From Pachypanchax playfairii (lineage: Eukaryota; Chordata; Actinopteri; Cyprinodontiformes; Aplocheilidae): a stretch of DNA of 64,000 nt. The position numbers and the translations under genes were made by a program. Each line of letters starts with the position of its first letter. Positions within the stretch are counted from its first letter, which is position 1. The notes under the pieces are model-generated. The model saw only the letters and a list, made by a program, of their open reading frames with translations, was not told the origin of the DNA and made no database searches. Positions 1 through 27,051 of this stretch are shown in pieces. The stretch covers positions 1,709,887 through 1,773,886 of the forward strand of contig SSNP01000041.1 in the NCBI GenBank assembly GCA_006937955.1, in the 5' to 3' direction.

Positions 1-56
1 CTTTTAGCCAGCAGCATGCTAGGCGTGGTCTCAACTGCGGGAGCTGCCGAATACTA

Positions 57-16495
<16,439 letters not shown>

Positions 16496-16914
16496 CCTCT
16501 GGGCTGAAGTAAAGAGGACGAGAGGTAAAGTGACCTCTATGTGGGGAGCAGTTTCTGTTCAGGCTGATTCATGGTCCTGCAGTTTGGATGAGAAAATGAA
16601 AGATTGTGACACAGATATTGTTTTAATACAGCAAACTGAAGAACTCCAGTCTACAGCAACAAGCTATTTAAAGAAAACATAAAAAAAAAACATTTTGCTG
16701 GAGGTCTGATCAATAATCAGTATCTGACCTGCAGCAGATCAACGTCAAAACATCATAAGAATATTCGGTATAAATCCAACTCAATTTCTTATGAGTCAAG
16801 TCTCCGAAACGTCACAGCGGTTTGTGTGTAAACAACATAAACAAAAACAGACACTAAATTTTGATTAAAAAAATGTTCCTTTAATTTTTTGGGAGAAATG
16901 TACTTTTATACTTT

Positions 16915-17260
16915 CTACCCTGCTCAAAAAAATTAAAACACATCAAATCTCAATGTTAAAACCTCCTGCTGGATCTCCATCATGTTAGAAAGGCCGCGTC
17001 ATCTGATAAAAATGTAAACAACCAACCTGCAGAGGGTTTAACTAAGAGTCGTCAAGAAAATTAAACAGACAAACTGATGCAGCAGTTTGGTCCAATTTAC
17101 TGAAATGTCACTGCAGCAACTCTAAATGGTTCTCAGTAGTAGATGGATGGTGTCCTGGAGATCCTGATCATCACTGAGCTCCTGGACAGTCTAAGGTGCA
17201 ACCTGTCAGCGCCGGATGGACCTAAACACCAACTTCAGAGAAGTTCTATTGGAGGCATTT
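16915..17260 (-). mobile_element. Decayed Tc1/mariner remnant
   Basis: Starts with the terminus-like CCTGCTCAAAAAAATTAAA and continues with AATTTACTGAAATGTCACTG, GAGCTCCTGGACAGTC, AAGGTGCAACCTGT and CGGATGGACCTAAACA, a layout common in old fish Tc1-like copies. It has no usable reading frame. It lies upstream of the large1 start exon. Confidence 0.5.
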
Positions 17261-19250
17261 AAATGCCATTGATAGTTTTAAAATCATTGTTGATGATATC
17301 CATCAAGCACCTCAGTTCCTCCAATATTGTGATTTACACAATAAGAGTCTCATCTTTGTTGCGTCGATATTATCAGATTCATTGATCATGAAAACATATT
17401 TAACATTTGGATTGACATTGATCTCATTATTAGTTCAGAAATTATTCACAAAAATCCCTTTTTTGTACTAAACACCAGTTAACTTCCGATACAATTCTAA
17501 AAAACTGTCCATGTTGTGCAGAATATGACATTTTATCCAAGCTGTTTGCTTCATAAAACTGCTGCAGCTGCCTGGAAATGCACACACACACACACACACA
17601 CAAATCGGTTTTATGTTTAGCATAATTAGCATGTCTTTAAGCTGAAGTCTGCAAGTCAGATTTGTTATAGCCTTTACCGCATACCTGACCTTCCTAAAAA
17701 CAAAATCTGAACTAAAATCACAAATCCATGTTTAGATGAGCTTGGAGGTGATTGTGTGTGGATCAATCCCTGCTCAGACCCAGTCCTGACCAATTTAGCC
17801 GATGTTCAGAGAATCTTTCTGAACATGTTGGACTCCGATGCATCATCATCAAATGGTGAGAGATGGTGGATACGGAACAGGCCACTGACTTGACAGCCAG
17901 GCAACCAAGCTTTAAAAGTTTAACTCCTATTTCTCATCTATTTTTGGAACCTCTTCTTCACTCATGGAACGCTGTTCCAAATTTCTAAGAGTGGCGTGTG
18001 AATCCTTAAATTATGAACAGCTGAATAGACCCATGGAGCTTTTTAAAATGTATTCCCAAAGCACTGTGAGAGCTAACATTTAATAACCATGTAGTTTTAT
18101 TGTCTTAACACAATCCAGAAGTGATATTGCATCATATTCTGGATTGAAATCCAGAAAAATGGTGTCTACTGATGAGACTACAGGGTAAAGATAATGTTTA
18201 ATATTTGTAACAAAGCGGTGACATCACTTCATGCATGAAGAGACAAAAGCCTTTTGCAATAATATTCACTGAACTTAACCTGAAAGTGAAAGAAAATTTG
18301 AAGTTGGTCTTCAGCTAAGTTGTTTCCCACTGCCTAAAACTTTTGCACAGTGCTGTAAGTAGGTGAACAAGACAGAGGAGAGGATTGTGGATTTTAGAAA
18401 GAACAGCAACATTTAAAACCCATATGCATCATGGGAGAAGAAGATACAACAGTGATGCTGTTTTTAGGAAGAGACAGGACTGGACTTCCCCAGGAAGTCC
18501 ATATATGGGGTTTAATAAAGTATTATTAACTTGGATTAGATTATTTAGTCTCCACGTGGACTCACCACCTGTTGGTGTTATATTACTGTGCAAGGCATGG
18601 TTTGTCCATAACGGCACCTGGTACCAGCCCACTTGATTTTGTACTGGTATCATCAGACCAGAGATCCTGTGTGTTGGACATTGTGCAGCTGAATGCAAAT
18701 GTGATCATCCAGATGTTGCCCCTCCTTCAGCTGCAGGAAATCCGACACACACAGCTGACAGATAACACCACAGCAACAGCTGACACATCTGTTGGGGGGG
18801 AAACATCGTGTGAAACACAAAGCAGAACTGCATCCTGCAGCGTCCCTCCAGAAATCTGAACCAGAATCTGTGGTCCAGCCACTGTCATCCTTTACTTGTG
18901 TGCAACAGGAACAAACTGTGAAGGACAGACACCAGAACCAACAGAGGGTTGGAGCCATCTCATGTCATATTTCACATTTTTAAGCGGGTCAGATGGTACA
19001 GATGAGTCTTACAGTGGAAATAAATAAAGATCCTCACGCGCACCAGGGTTTCTAACGGTAATTACAGGCGCAACAACACGATCCTGAACACCAGCCGCGT
19101 CTGCTGGCTTCTCAGAACCGTTAAACCCGGTTCGTTTTGGATGGTCCATTTGTGGCGTGTCCGAATTGTGTAACCACACACACACACACACTTTTAATTA
19201 CGCAGGCTGTGTCTATGTAAAACCTTCTGACATACATGTCTCAGGACCGA
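17261..19250. other. Non-coding stretch upstream of the large1 start exon
   Basis: I see no gene here. It holds a (CA)11 run at 17581-17602 and another short CA run at about 19175-19191. The open frames near 18385-18960 match nothing I recognise and lack splice context. If large1 has upstream 5' UTR exons, as its mammalian counterpart does, this is probably 5' intron. Confidence 0.5.
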
Positions 19251-19259
19251 AGTGGTTCT

Positions 19260-19860
19260 GTTAGTCAGCTGACAGAACCGTGGGTTCTACTCACCTGATG
19301 CAGAGAGGATTCAAACAGCTGACCATTAAAGAAATCCTCCGGATCGGTTTCACCAGAAGACCCGTCTGGTTCTGGTTCTGGTTCTGGAGCAACCTTTTCT
19401 CTTCATGTAGACGAGGCGGTGGTCCGTCGCCGGCTTCTTCCATTTGGTTGGAGCTTTTCTGGGATGTTGATCCAGTCCGGCAGCCTCAGCCCGGCTCGAC
19501 GGAACCAGCAGCTGCTGCTAGCACGGCAGGTCTGGTTTTACTGTGACCAACAGACGTACCGACGGAAAACAGACGTCATCCCCGCTCAGAGTCTCTCTGG
19601 GCCCCTTGAGCCGCCGTCCAGGTCTAGGATTCCATTTTTCACCGGCGTGTTCCGGTTGCGTCCAAGTCCTCGGTGTGTATCTTAGATTTCGGCCTCAACA
19701 CAGACCCCTCTTTCTTCCTGACAGGGACCCCATCATCATCCAATCACAGCCCTGGATCCTGATCCAAAAAGGAACGGGAAGTAAAGAGGAGTGGATCACA
19801 GCGGAACGGAGTCTGGACAGGTCGAGCTCGGGTTCTGACTGGAACCAAAACCCAATAAAA
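19260..19860 (-). promoter_or_regulatory. CpG-rich block, candidate large1 promoter / 5' UTR exon
   Basis: CG dinucleotides are dense here (for example CGAGGCGGTGGTCCGTCGCC), unlike the AT-rich surroundings, with a TGGTTCTGGTTCTGG run. It is the only such block upstream of the large1 start exon in the window. The role is inferred from position and composition. A first non-coding exon is likely but its borders cannot be placed. Confidence 0.35.
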
Positions 19861-19990
19861 AGTGCTGAATACTATAAACTCGTGCTGTGTTTTGTTCTCC
19901 TGACTGACCAGGAGAATGAGAACATGTTATTTACATGATGAAACACAATCTGACTGCTGACATCAGTTCGATGTTTTTAGAGTGTTCAGC
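19856..19990. repeat. Segment duplicated at 39889-39943 and 41558-41625
   Basis: The run from GTGCTGAATACTATAAACTC through CTGACTGACCAGGAGAATG to the GATGAAACACAATCTGA region recurs beyond zinc-finger gene C, where a 1.6-kb DNA element interrupts it. This copy is the empty site for that element. The zinc-finger block A-C is therefore bracketed by a diverged direct repeat. Confidence 0.7.
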
Positions 19991-20029
19991 TTCCCTCCTC
20001 CCACTTCCACACACTCCCTCCCACAACAC

Positions 20030-21605
20030 AAGACCTTGGGGTGCAGGTTCTCTCCAGATCATTTAAGTTCTGGGAATAGTCTTTGATTTGAAGTTGACTT
20101 GGAGCAGTCAAATAGACAGGATTGTAGAAAAATGTCAGAAGATTAATTATCTAATGAGATGCCTTAGTGGTGTTAAATAGGGGGCCAGTCAGAGGTCTTT
20201 AAAAACCATCTATGTAACAATGATTAATTGATTACAGATGTATTGTATATGGAACATCTTCAAAATCCCAGCTGGAGAAGCTTGATCGAATACAAGCCGA
20301 GGCTCTGAGATTGTGTTATAGAGCAGTTAGATCAACCCCAATTCCAGCTCTACAAATTTTAGCAAAAGATTTGCCTCTTTATTTGAAGAGGAAACAATTA
20401 AGTGTAAATTTCTGGTTTAATTTAAAAGGTCAGGAACAGCAGCGCTCAAACAAAGGGTTAGTAGAGATATTTTGGGAAGATGTGGTCAGGGAAAACAGTT
20501 TTGGTTCTGATTGTTGGAGGTATGCTCAGGAGATGGGTATTAGTCAATACATTTTTTGTTTATCAAAGTATGTTTTAGTAAGACCACCCAGTATAGATCT
20601 ACATTTATTAAATCTTAAGGAAAGGGGAAAAGTTGATCTAGTAACAAGTTTTTTAGTACATGTTAACTCTCGTTATTCACAGTTTACAGGTAGATGGATT
20701 GAAAGATCCAGGGACACAGGCTATGGGATTTGCATTTGTGGTTCCAGAAATTGATTATACAGAGATGCAAAGGACCGATCAATGTCTGTCAGTTGAAATG
20801 ATGGCTATTCTATATGCATTACAGTTGATTGAGAGAGATAAACAAGAGAAAAGTTTAATCTGTTCAGATTCTGTTTCAGCCCTTCAAAGCATGAGAACTT
20901 TCAATTCTAGTCGTCCAGATGTTCTGTTTAGAGTATTGGATTTATATTTAAGAATTATTCAGAATGGTAGTGAAATTAATTTCATGTGGGTCCCGAGTCA
21001 TATGGGGTTGAGAGGTAATGAGTTAGCTAATAAGATGGCTAAACAAACATTGGAGAAAGGTATAATTGTAGTGGAAGTCAAATTAGGTAAAAAGGAGGGA
21101 AAATCAGTTGTTTGGGTCAAGGCTTTGAAACAGTGGCAGGGAGGATGGAGATGTGAAACTCGAGGGAGATTTGTGTGTGGCATTGTAGATGATGTTAAAA
21201 CAATAATTCCAAATGTGGGCTTCACAAGGAAAGAACAAACAGCAATTAAGAGGATTATATTGGGTCATACTTTTTTAAACAATTCACTTAAACGTATGGG
21301 CAAACATCCAACAGGTTTGTGTGAACAGTGTCGGGTGGAGGAAGACATTTCACATGTTCTTTTTAGTTGGAGTACATATGACCAGCAGAGATCTCAGTTG
21401 ATAGAGGGGGGAAAGGAAAGAGGGAGTATATGAATTAAATATGAACAATTTATTAGATAGCCGTAAAATATTTTTAAACTTCTTTAGAGAGACGGGATTA
21501 ATTAATAGAATTTAAGGTCTGATTCACACTCCGGAGCAGTAGGGGCGGTAATGCACCTCAACGTTGGTTGCCAACCACCGTTAAAATAAAAGAAGAAGAA
21601 GAACG
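20030..21605 (+). mobile_element. 5'-truncated LINE with RNase H domain (I-clade-like)
   Basis: The plus strand carries the end of a reverse transcriptase (VLGIVFDLKLTWSSQIDRIV, then CLSGV), the thumb/connection region (LDRIQAEALRLCYRAVRSTP; open frame 20311-20754) and, in another frame, an RNase H domain (20660-21433). The RNase H domain shows DGLKDPG, SVEMMAILYALQ, ICSDSVSAL and the terminal block WVPSHMGLRGNELANKMAK; the last acidic position is Asn instead of Asp. A cysteine-rich tail CEQC..EEDISHVLF follows. A frameshift near 20690 and a stop near 20180 show it is dead. The 3' end carries an (AGA)n tail at about 21590, directly before the 5' flank of zinc-finger gene A. RNase H in a LINE points to the I group. 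Confidence 0.75.
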
Positions 21606-21750
21606 CACCCTCAAGCCTCAGGTCTTTAGAAGCGCGACGGATCGTGTGTTGTGGTTGTAGCCTCGTAGCAGCGTTAGCTTATCTTGAGTTTGTCCTCGTT
21701 TAGAGACGGATTCGGGCTTTGAGTTGAATATTTGAGTGTGTGCAGTAACA

Positions 21751-24315
21751 ATGTCTTCGGTTCAGTTTCTGAGTGAGTTCATCAGCGGGCGACTAAGTGC
21801 TGCTGCTGAAGAAATTGTCACACAGTTTGAAAAAACCATACTTCATTATGAACAGGAGGTGGATCGTCAGCGCAGACTGTTGGAAATCTACTGGAAACCA
21901 CAAATAAACTTACACAGAATAGGTAAATTACTAACGAACAACAAATAGAACAAACCATTCTCTTTCGATCTCGTTTTTTCTCCTAGCTGCAGCCCCTTCG
22001 TGGTTTTGTTGTGGGCCTCAGCAACAACGCAGAGGGCAGGTTAGCCTAGCTAGGCTAGCTCTGTTAACTCTAGAACATAGTAACGTGTCGACTAAAGATC
22101 ATTTGATACAAGCATATTTAAACCTTATCTGCACGGTCGGATTTGGGATCACTGAAAACAGCATTTTCTTTTAAACACAGGAATTCTTTGTGTTCTGACT
22201 TGTTTTCAGGAACTCCAGTCACCGAGTTAAAAGAAACAAACTGAGTTTGTATAAAAACCTGACAAGCTTTGTGAACTTTATTCACTTAGTCTCAGATTTT
22301 TTCCAACAATCAAACTTCTTTGAAAAGATGTGATATTTTTCATGATGATTTCATGGTTAGGCTCATTTCCACAATCAGCTCATTGATACATCATAATCTT
22401 TGTGTGAAAAGTGATGTACAACATGTTTTTTGTGCATCTTTTGAACACAAGGCTCCAGGTGTGAAATGTAACCATGAAGACCTGTACAGCACAACAGCTG
22501 CTTTAATATGTAACACTGTTTTATGTTCCAGCCCAGATTTAGATTTAAATATAATAAAGGTAGTAGAAATGCTGTCCAGTACTGAATTGGGTGTGAAGGC
22601 CAAATTTGAGTAACATTTATACAGACAAGTTACAGTGACAAAGAGTTCTTGTTTAAGCTTCCAGCTGCAGTCTCAGACATATTATGACTAACATATTCTG
22701 ATAGCTCATGGTATCAGCGTACCTATAAAAACAGCCAAGCTGCAGTGACCTGCAGAGTCTTTTTGCATCTGCCTCTACATTTGTCTGAAACGCTCTCATT
22801 TCATGCATGATTTTGTGGAATAAATTCTTCCTTATAAAGATTCCCTCGCCTGACTTATTTTTAACCGAAATCTCTGCCACAACATGGGTCAATCAGAATT
22901 ATCTACCTGTTCGTTTTTCTTATAGTAGAACTCTGTGTAGTTACTTGGTAATCTGAGGGTTCAGTTCTTACCAAAACATCTTTAGATGCATTGGATGATT
23001 ACATTGAAATCTTCTTTCTAATAGTCACTTTAATAAGAGTTTTTTGTCTGTCTGTCCAGAACTCCCTCAGCATTATCTCTGGAAGGAGGAAGAAGTTCTG
23101 ATGGACCAGCAGCTCTGTAACCAGGAAAGGAACTTGACTTTGGACCGGGAGGAACCAGAACAACCACAAAAAGAACTAGAAGGTCTACAGATTAAAGAGG
23201 AACAACAGGAACCTCAGTCTTCACAGAAGGAATTAGAAGAACCAGAAGCCCCAAAGATTTTAATGGTGCAGGGGGGTCTTAGTATCAGTCATGGTGAAGA
23301 GCAGCTTGTACTGAAACTGGAGACTGATGCTTTTATGGTGACTCCTGCTGAAGAGGGAAGAGACCACAATGAACCAGATACGGACAATGACCAGCTACTC
23401 TCTCAGAACTGTCCTGAAGCTGACAACCAGAATCATGAAGGAAACAAGAACGAAGACTCAGAATCAGGTGAAGAACAACAGCTTATAGAAAATCAGAGAT
23501 GTCCAAAAACCAGAGATCAACGAGGCAGTGTAGATCATCCAAAACTAAAGAAGTGTTTCTTATGTCAGACCTGTGGAGAAAAGTTTAGACAAAAAAGTTA
23601 TTTACCCACTCACATGAGAACCCACACAGGTGAGAAGCCTTTCTCATGTCAGACCTGTGAAAAAAGTTTTACTCAACGAGGTCACTTACTTGAGCACATG
23701 AGAACTCACACAGGTGAGAAGCCTTTCTCATGTCAGACCTGTGGAAAATGTTTTACTCGACAAGATAAATTACTCACTCACACGAGAACTCACACAGGTG
23801 AGAAGCCTTACTCATGTCAGACCTGTGGAAAAGGTTTTAGTCGATCAGATCATTTACGTGATCACACAAAAACTCACACAGGTGAGAAGCCTTTCTCATG
23901 TCAGACCTGTCGAAAAAGTTTTACTCAACAAAGTAACTTACTCTATCACATGAGAACTCACACAGGTAAAAAGCCTTTCTCATGTCAAATGTGTGGTAAA
24001 AGCTTTAGTGGACGATGTAACCTACTCGATCACATGAAAATTCATACAGTTGAAAAGCCCTTCTCCTGTAAGACCTGTGAAAAAAGTTTTAGTAGACAAC
24101 GTAGCTTATTCAGTCACATGAAAACTCACACAGGTGAGAAGCCTTTCTCATGTCAGACCTGTGGAAAAAGTTTTAGTCACAAACGTAGTTTACTGGCTCA
24201 CATGGGAACTCACACAGGTGAGAAGCCTTTCTCATGTCAGACCTGTGGAAAAAGTTTTTGTCACAAACGTAGTTTACTGGCTCACATGAGAACTCACACA
24301 GGTAAGAAGACTTAG
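21751..24315 (+). CDS. C2H2 zinc-finger protein A, 9 fingers (2 coding exons, 475 aa)
   Basis: Likely a nuclear DNA-binding repressor or transcription factor of the teleost-expanded C2H2 class. Exon 1 (21751-21922) encodes MSSVQFLSEFISGRLSAAAE and a short charged helix ending in LHRI; this N-terminal module recurs in gene C and, damaged, in gene B. It ends in phase 1 at ATA G|GTAAAT. Exon 2 (23060-24315) follows a TCTGTCCAG acceptor and encodes an acidic Glu/Gln-rich spacer, then nine fingers of form C-X2-C-X12-H-X3-H joined by TGEKP linkers, ending TGKKT and TAG. Finger contacts (for example QRGHL, RSDHL, HKRSL) differ along the array, as expected for a specific DNA binder. No KRAB or SCAN domain is seen. 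The intron contains a solo LTR. The target is unknown. Confidence 0.9.
22592..22884 (+). mobile_element. Short solo LTR in the intron of zinc-finger gene A
   Basis: A 293-bp insertion, beginning TGTGAAGG and ending CCACAACA, is absent from the matching intron of gene B at about 27771-27776 (GAATTGGGTCAATCAG). Flanking TGGG (22588-22591 and 22885-22888) is a target duplication. Inside are a TATA box (CTATAAAAAC, about 22722) and an AATAAA signal (about 22819) in plus orientation. TG..CA ends with a 4-bp duplication fit an endogenous-retrovirus-type LTR. Confidence 0.75.
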
Positions 24316-24881
24316 TTCTGTAATGTTCTCAGATGTTGGTGTTTAAAGTCTCAGTTCATCTGTTGTTCTAAAACAGCACAAGGAAAGTTTAGTCTGCAAA
24401 AAAAAATCAATTTTAAACTGCTTTCAGTTAAATTATCATACTTTAATTAGACATTTCAGTTTACTCAAATGTACTTTTTAATCACTTACCCACCAAAAAC
24501 AATTATATGGGTGTAAATATTTAACTTTAGTTTTGTGAAGGAATTTTGTCATGTTCATGAGCTATTTGAGTGACTTTGTATTGATTTTTTAATGTAAATA
24601 CAGCAAATACAAAGTATTTTTAAAAAATCATATAATGGGATTGTTTTTGTTCTGAGTTTTGCACATTAAATTAGAAAACATTACAATATCAAAAATTGAT
24701 AAGATGTTCAAAAATGTTTTGAATCTACTGTTCTTAACGAGTTGTCTGATCCTAGAATTCTGTTATGAATTGAACTGTGACATCATTATCTGAAAATTAG
24801 GCCAATAATTGTGTAACTTTCATATACTTGAAAACAAGATAACCTTTATGTTGATAAGCACCTAGTACGGAGGAGGAAGTA
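24316..24881 (+). other. 3' flank of zinc-finger gene A
   Basis: No gene. AT-rich sequence that recurs after gene B (30282-30790) and after gene C (39010-39430), so it belongs to the duplicated unit and probably holds the 3' UTR and poly(A) region. Confidence 0.6.
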
Positions 24882-26479
24882 CAGTGGGGCAAAAAAGTAT
24901 TTAGTCAGCCACCAATTGTGTAAGTTCTCCCACTTAAAAAGATCAGAGAGGCCTGTAATTTTCATCATAGGTATACCTCAACTATGAGAGACAAAATGAG
25001 GAAAAAAAATCCAGAAAATCACATTGTCTGATTTTTAAAGAATTTATTTGCAAATTATGGTGGAAAATAAGTATTTGGTCACCTACAAACAAGTAAGATT
25101 TCTGGCTTTCACAGACCTGTAACTTCTTTAAGAGGCTCCTCGGTCCTCCACTCGTTACCTGTATTAATGGCACCTGTGTGAACTCGTTATCAGTATAAAA
25201 GACACCTGTCCACAACCTCAAACAGTCACGCTCCAAACTCCACTATGGCCAAGACCAAAGAGCTGTCAAAGGACACCAGAAACAAAATTGTAGACCTTCA
25301 CCAGGCTGGGAAGACTGAATCTGCAATAGGTAAGCAGCTTGGTGTGAAGAAATCAACTGTGGGAGCAATTATTAGAAAATGGAAGACATACAAGACCACT
25401 GATAATCTCCCTCGATCTGGGGCTCCACGCAAGATCTCACCCCGTGGGGTCAAAATGATCACAAGAACGGTGAGCAAAAATCCCAGAACCACATGGAGGG
25501 ACCTAGTGAATGACCTGCAGAGAGCTGGGACCAAAGTAACAAAGGCTACCATCAGTAACACACTACGCCGCCAGGGACTCAAATCCTGCAGTGCCAGACG
25601 TGTCCCCCTGCTGAAGCCAGGACACGTCCAGGCCCGTCTGCGGTTTGCTAGAGAGCATTTGGATGATCCAGAAGAGGATTGGGAGAACATCATATGGTCA
25701 GATGAAACCAAAATAGAACTTTTTGGTAGAAACTCAACTTGTGTTTGGAGGGGAAAGAATGCTGAGTTGGATCCAAAGAACACCATACCTACTGTAAAGC
25801 ATGGGGGTGGAAACATCATGCTTTGGGGCTGTTTTTCTGCAAGGGGACCAGGACGACTGATCCGTGTAAAGGAAAGAATGAATGGGGCCATGTATCGTAA
25901 GATTTTGAGTGAAAACCTCCTTCCATCAGCAAGGGCATTGAAAATGAGACGTGGCTGGGTCTTTCAGCATGACAATGATCCCAAACACACCGCCCGGGCA
26001 ACGAAGGAGTGGCTTCGTAAGAAGCATTTCAAGGTCCTGGAGTGGCCTAGCCAGTCTCCAGATCTCAACCCCATAGAAAATCTCTGGAGGGAGTTGAAAG
26101 TCCGTGTTGCCCAGCGTCAGCCCCAAAACATCACTGCTCTAGAGGAGATCTGCATGGAGGAATGGGCCAAAATACCAGCAACAGTGTGTGAAAACCTTGT
26201 GAAGACTTACAGAAAACGTTTGACCTCTGTCATTGCCAACAAAGGCTATATAACAAAGTATTGAGATTAACTTTTGTTATTGACCAAATACTTATTTTCC
26301 ACCATAATGTGCAAATAAATTCTTTAAAAATCAGACAATGTGATTTTCTGGATTTTTTTCCTCATTTTGTCTCTCATAGTTGAGGTATACCTATGATGAA
26401 AATTACAGGCCTCTCTGATCTTTTTAAGTGGGAGAACTTACACAATTGGTGGCTGACTAAATACTTTTTTGCCCCACTG
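24882..26479 (+). mobile_element. Complete Tc1-like transposon (1598 bp)
   Basis: Bounded by CAGTGGGGCAAAAAAGTA and its inverse, with terminal inverted repeats of about 200 bp (24882-25081 and 26281-26479) that look nearly identical, and flanked by TA target duplications (24880-24881 and 26480-26481). The matching empty site is at 31831-31850 (GGAGGAAGTATATGTTGTAC). It encodes an uninterrupted transposase. Near-identical ends, an intact frame and a clean empty site point to a recent insertion; it may still be mobile or mobilisable. Confidence 0.95.
25245..26264 (+). CDS. Tc1-like DD34E transposase, 339 aa
   Basis: Cut-and-paste transposase acting in the nucleus on the flanking inverted repeats. 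The N-terminus has two helix-turn-helix parts ([34 protein letters not shown]) with a basic region after them, then the DDE catalytic domain. The catalytic residues are visible: Asp in [11 protein letters not shown], Asp in FQHDNDPKH, and Glu in [11 protein letters not shown], the last two separated by 34 residues. A Gly-rich box ([13 protein letters not shown]) lies between them. The length of 339 is normal for the family. There is no stop or frameshift. The start at 25245 (ATGGCCAAGACC) is the family's usual start. The 594-bp open frame on the opposite strand is a shadow of this gene. Confidence 0.95.
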   Translation: MAKTKELSKDTRNKIVDLHQAGKTESAIGKQLGVKKSTVGAIIRKWKTYKTTDNLPRSGAPRKISPRGVKMITRTVSKNPRTTWRDLVNDLQRAGTKVTKATISNTLRRQGLKSCSARRVPLLKPGHVQARLRFAREHLDDPEEDWENIIWSDETKIELFGRNSTCVWRGKNAELDPKNTIPTVKHGGGNIMLWGCFSARGPGRLIRVKERMNGAMYRKILSENLLPSARALKMRRGWVFQHDNDPKHTARATKEWLRKKHFKVLEWPSQSPDLNPIENLWRELKVRVAQRQPQNITALEEICMEEWAKIPATVCENLVKTYRKRLTSVIANKGYITKY

Positions 26480-26481
26480 TA

Positions 26482-27051
26482 TATGTTGTACTCCCTCCAG
26501 TCTCCCTCTGCTGACCCACAATCGACTAATGAACACAGATCAAACTGAACATAAATTCTTCTTGTTCCCATAGCCTCAATAATTATTTTAAGACAGGACA
26601 TGGAGAAAAAAAATGCTTTGATAAATTAATTTTATATTATTAATTTAATTTTCAGGCAACATTTTTCAAAATCGCAGGGGTCAAATGAAAAACTGTAGCA
26701 TTTTGCATTTTGTCCCTCTAAGCTATTCAAACTGACTGACAATGCTCGGATGTTTGGAACCACTGAAAGCTCCATGCACTATGTGATATAAGAAAATATA
26801 AATACCTGAGGTAAATATACAGTTTATATCTAACATCTATACGTTTAGTTGGATCATAAGGACCAGCAGGTGGCAGCAACACGACCTGAAGCCTGCAGTC
26901 TGCCTCAAGAAAAAAGAAGAAGCGCGACGGATTCTGTCTGTGTGTGGTGGTGGAACATGTCTATGGTCGAATTGTTAGCTCTTCTTTTGTTCAATCCCGT
27001 TTAGAGACAGTTTCGGTGTTTACAGTGAATATTTGAGTGTGTGCAGTAACA
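26482..27051 (+). other. 5' flank of zinc-finger gene B
   Basis: No gene. The stretch from GTACTCCCTCCAGTCTCC to the GGTGGCAGCAACACGACCTG block and the AGAAGCGCGACGG segment recurs before gene C (31846-32200). The last 130 bp also resemble the region before gene A and probably hold the promoter and 5' UTR. Confidence 0.55.

Noticed and set aside
18385..19938. Open frames of 60-131 codons upstream of large1
   Set aside because: No recognisable domain. Those at 19.3-19.9 kb owe their length to high GC content in a likely promoter block.
25298..25891. 197-codon open frame antisense to the transposase
   Set aside because: Shadow of a real, well-conserved coding region on the other strand.
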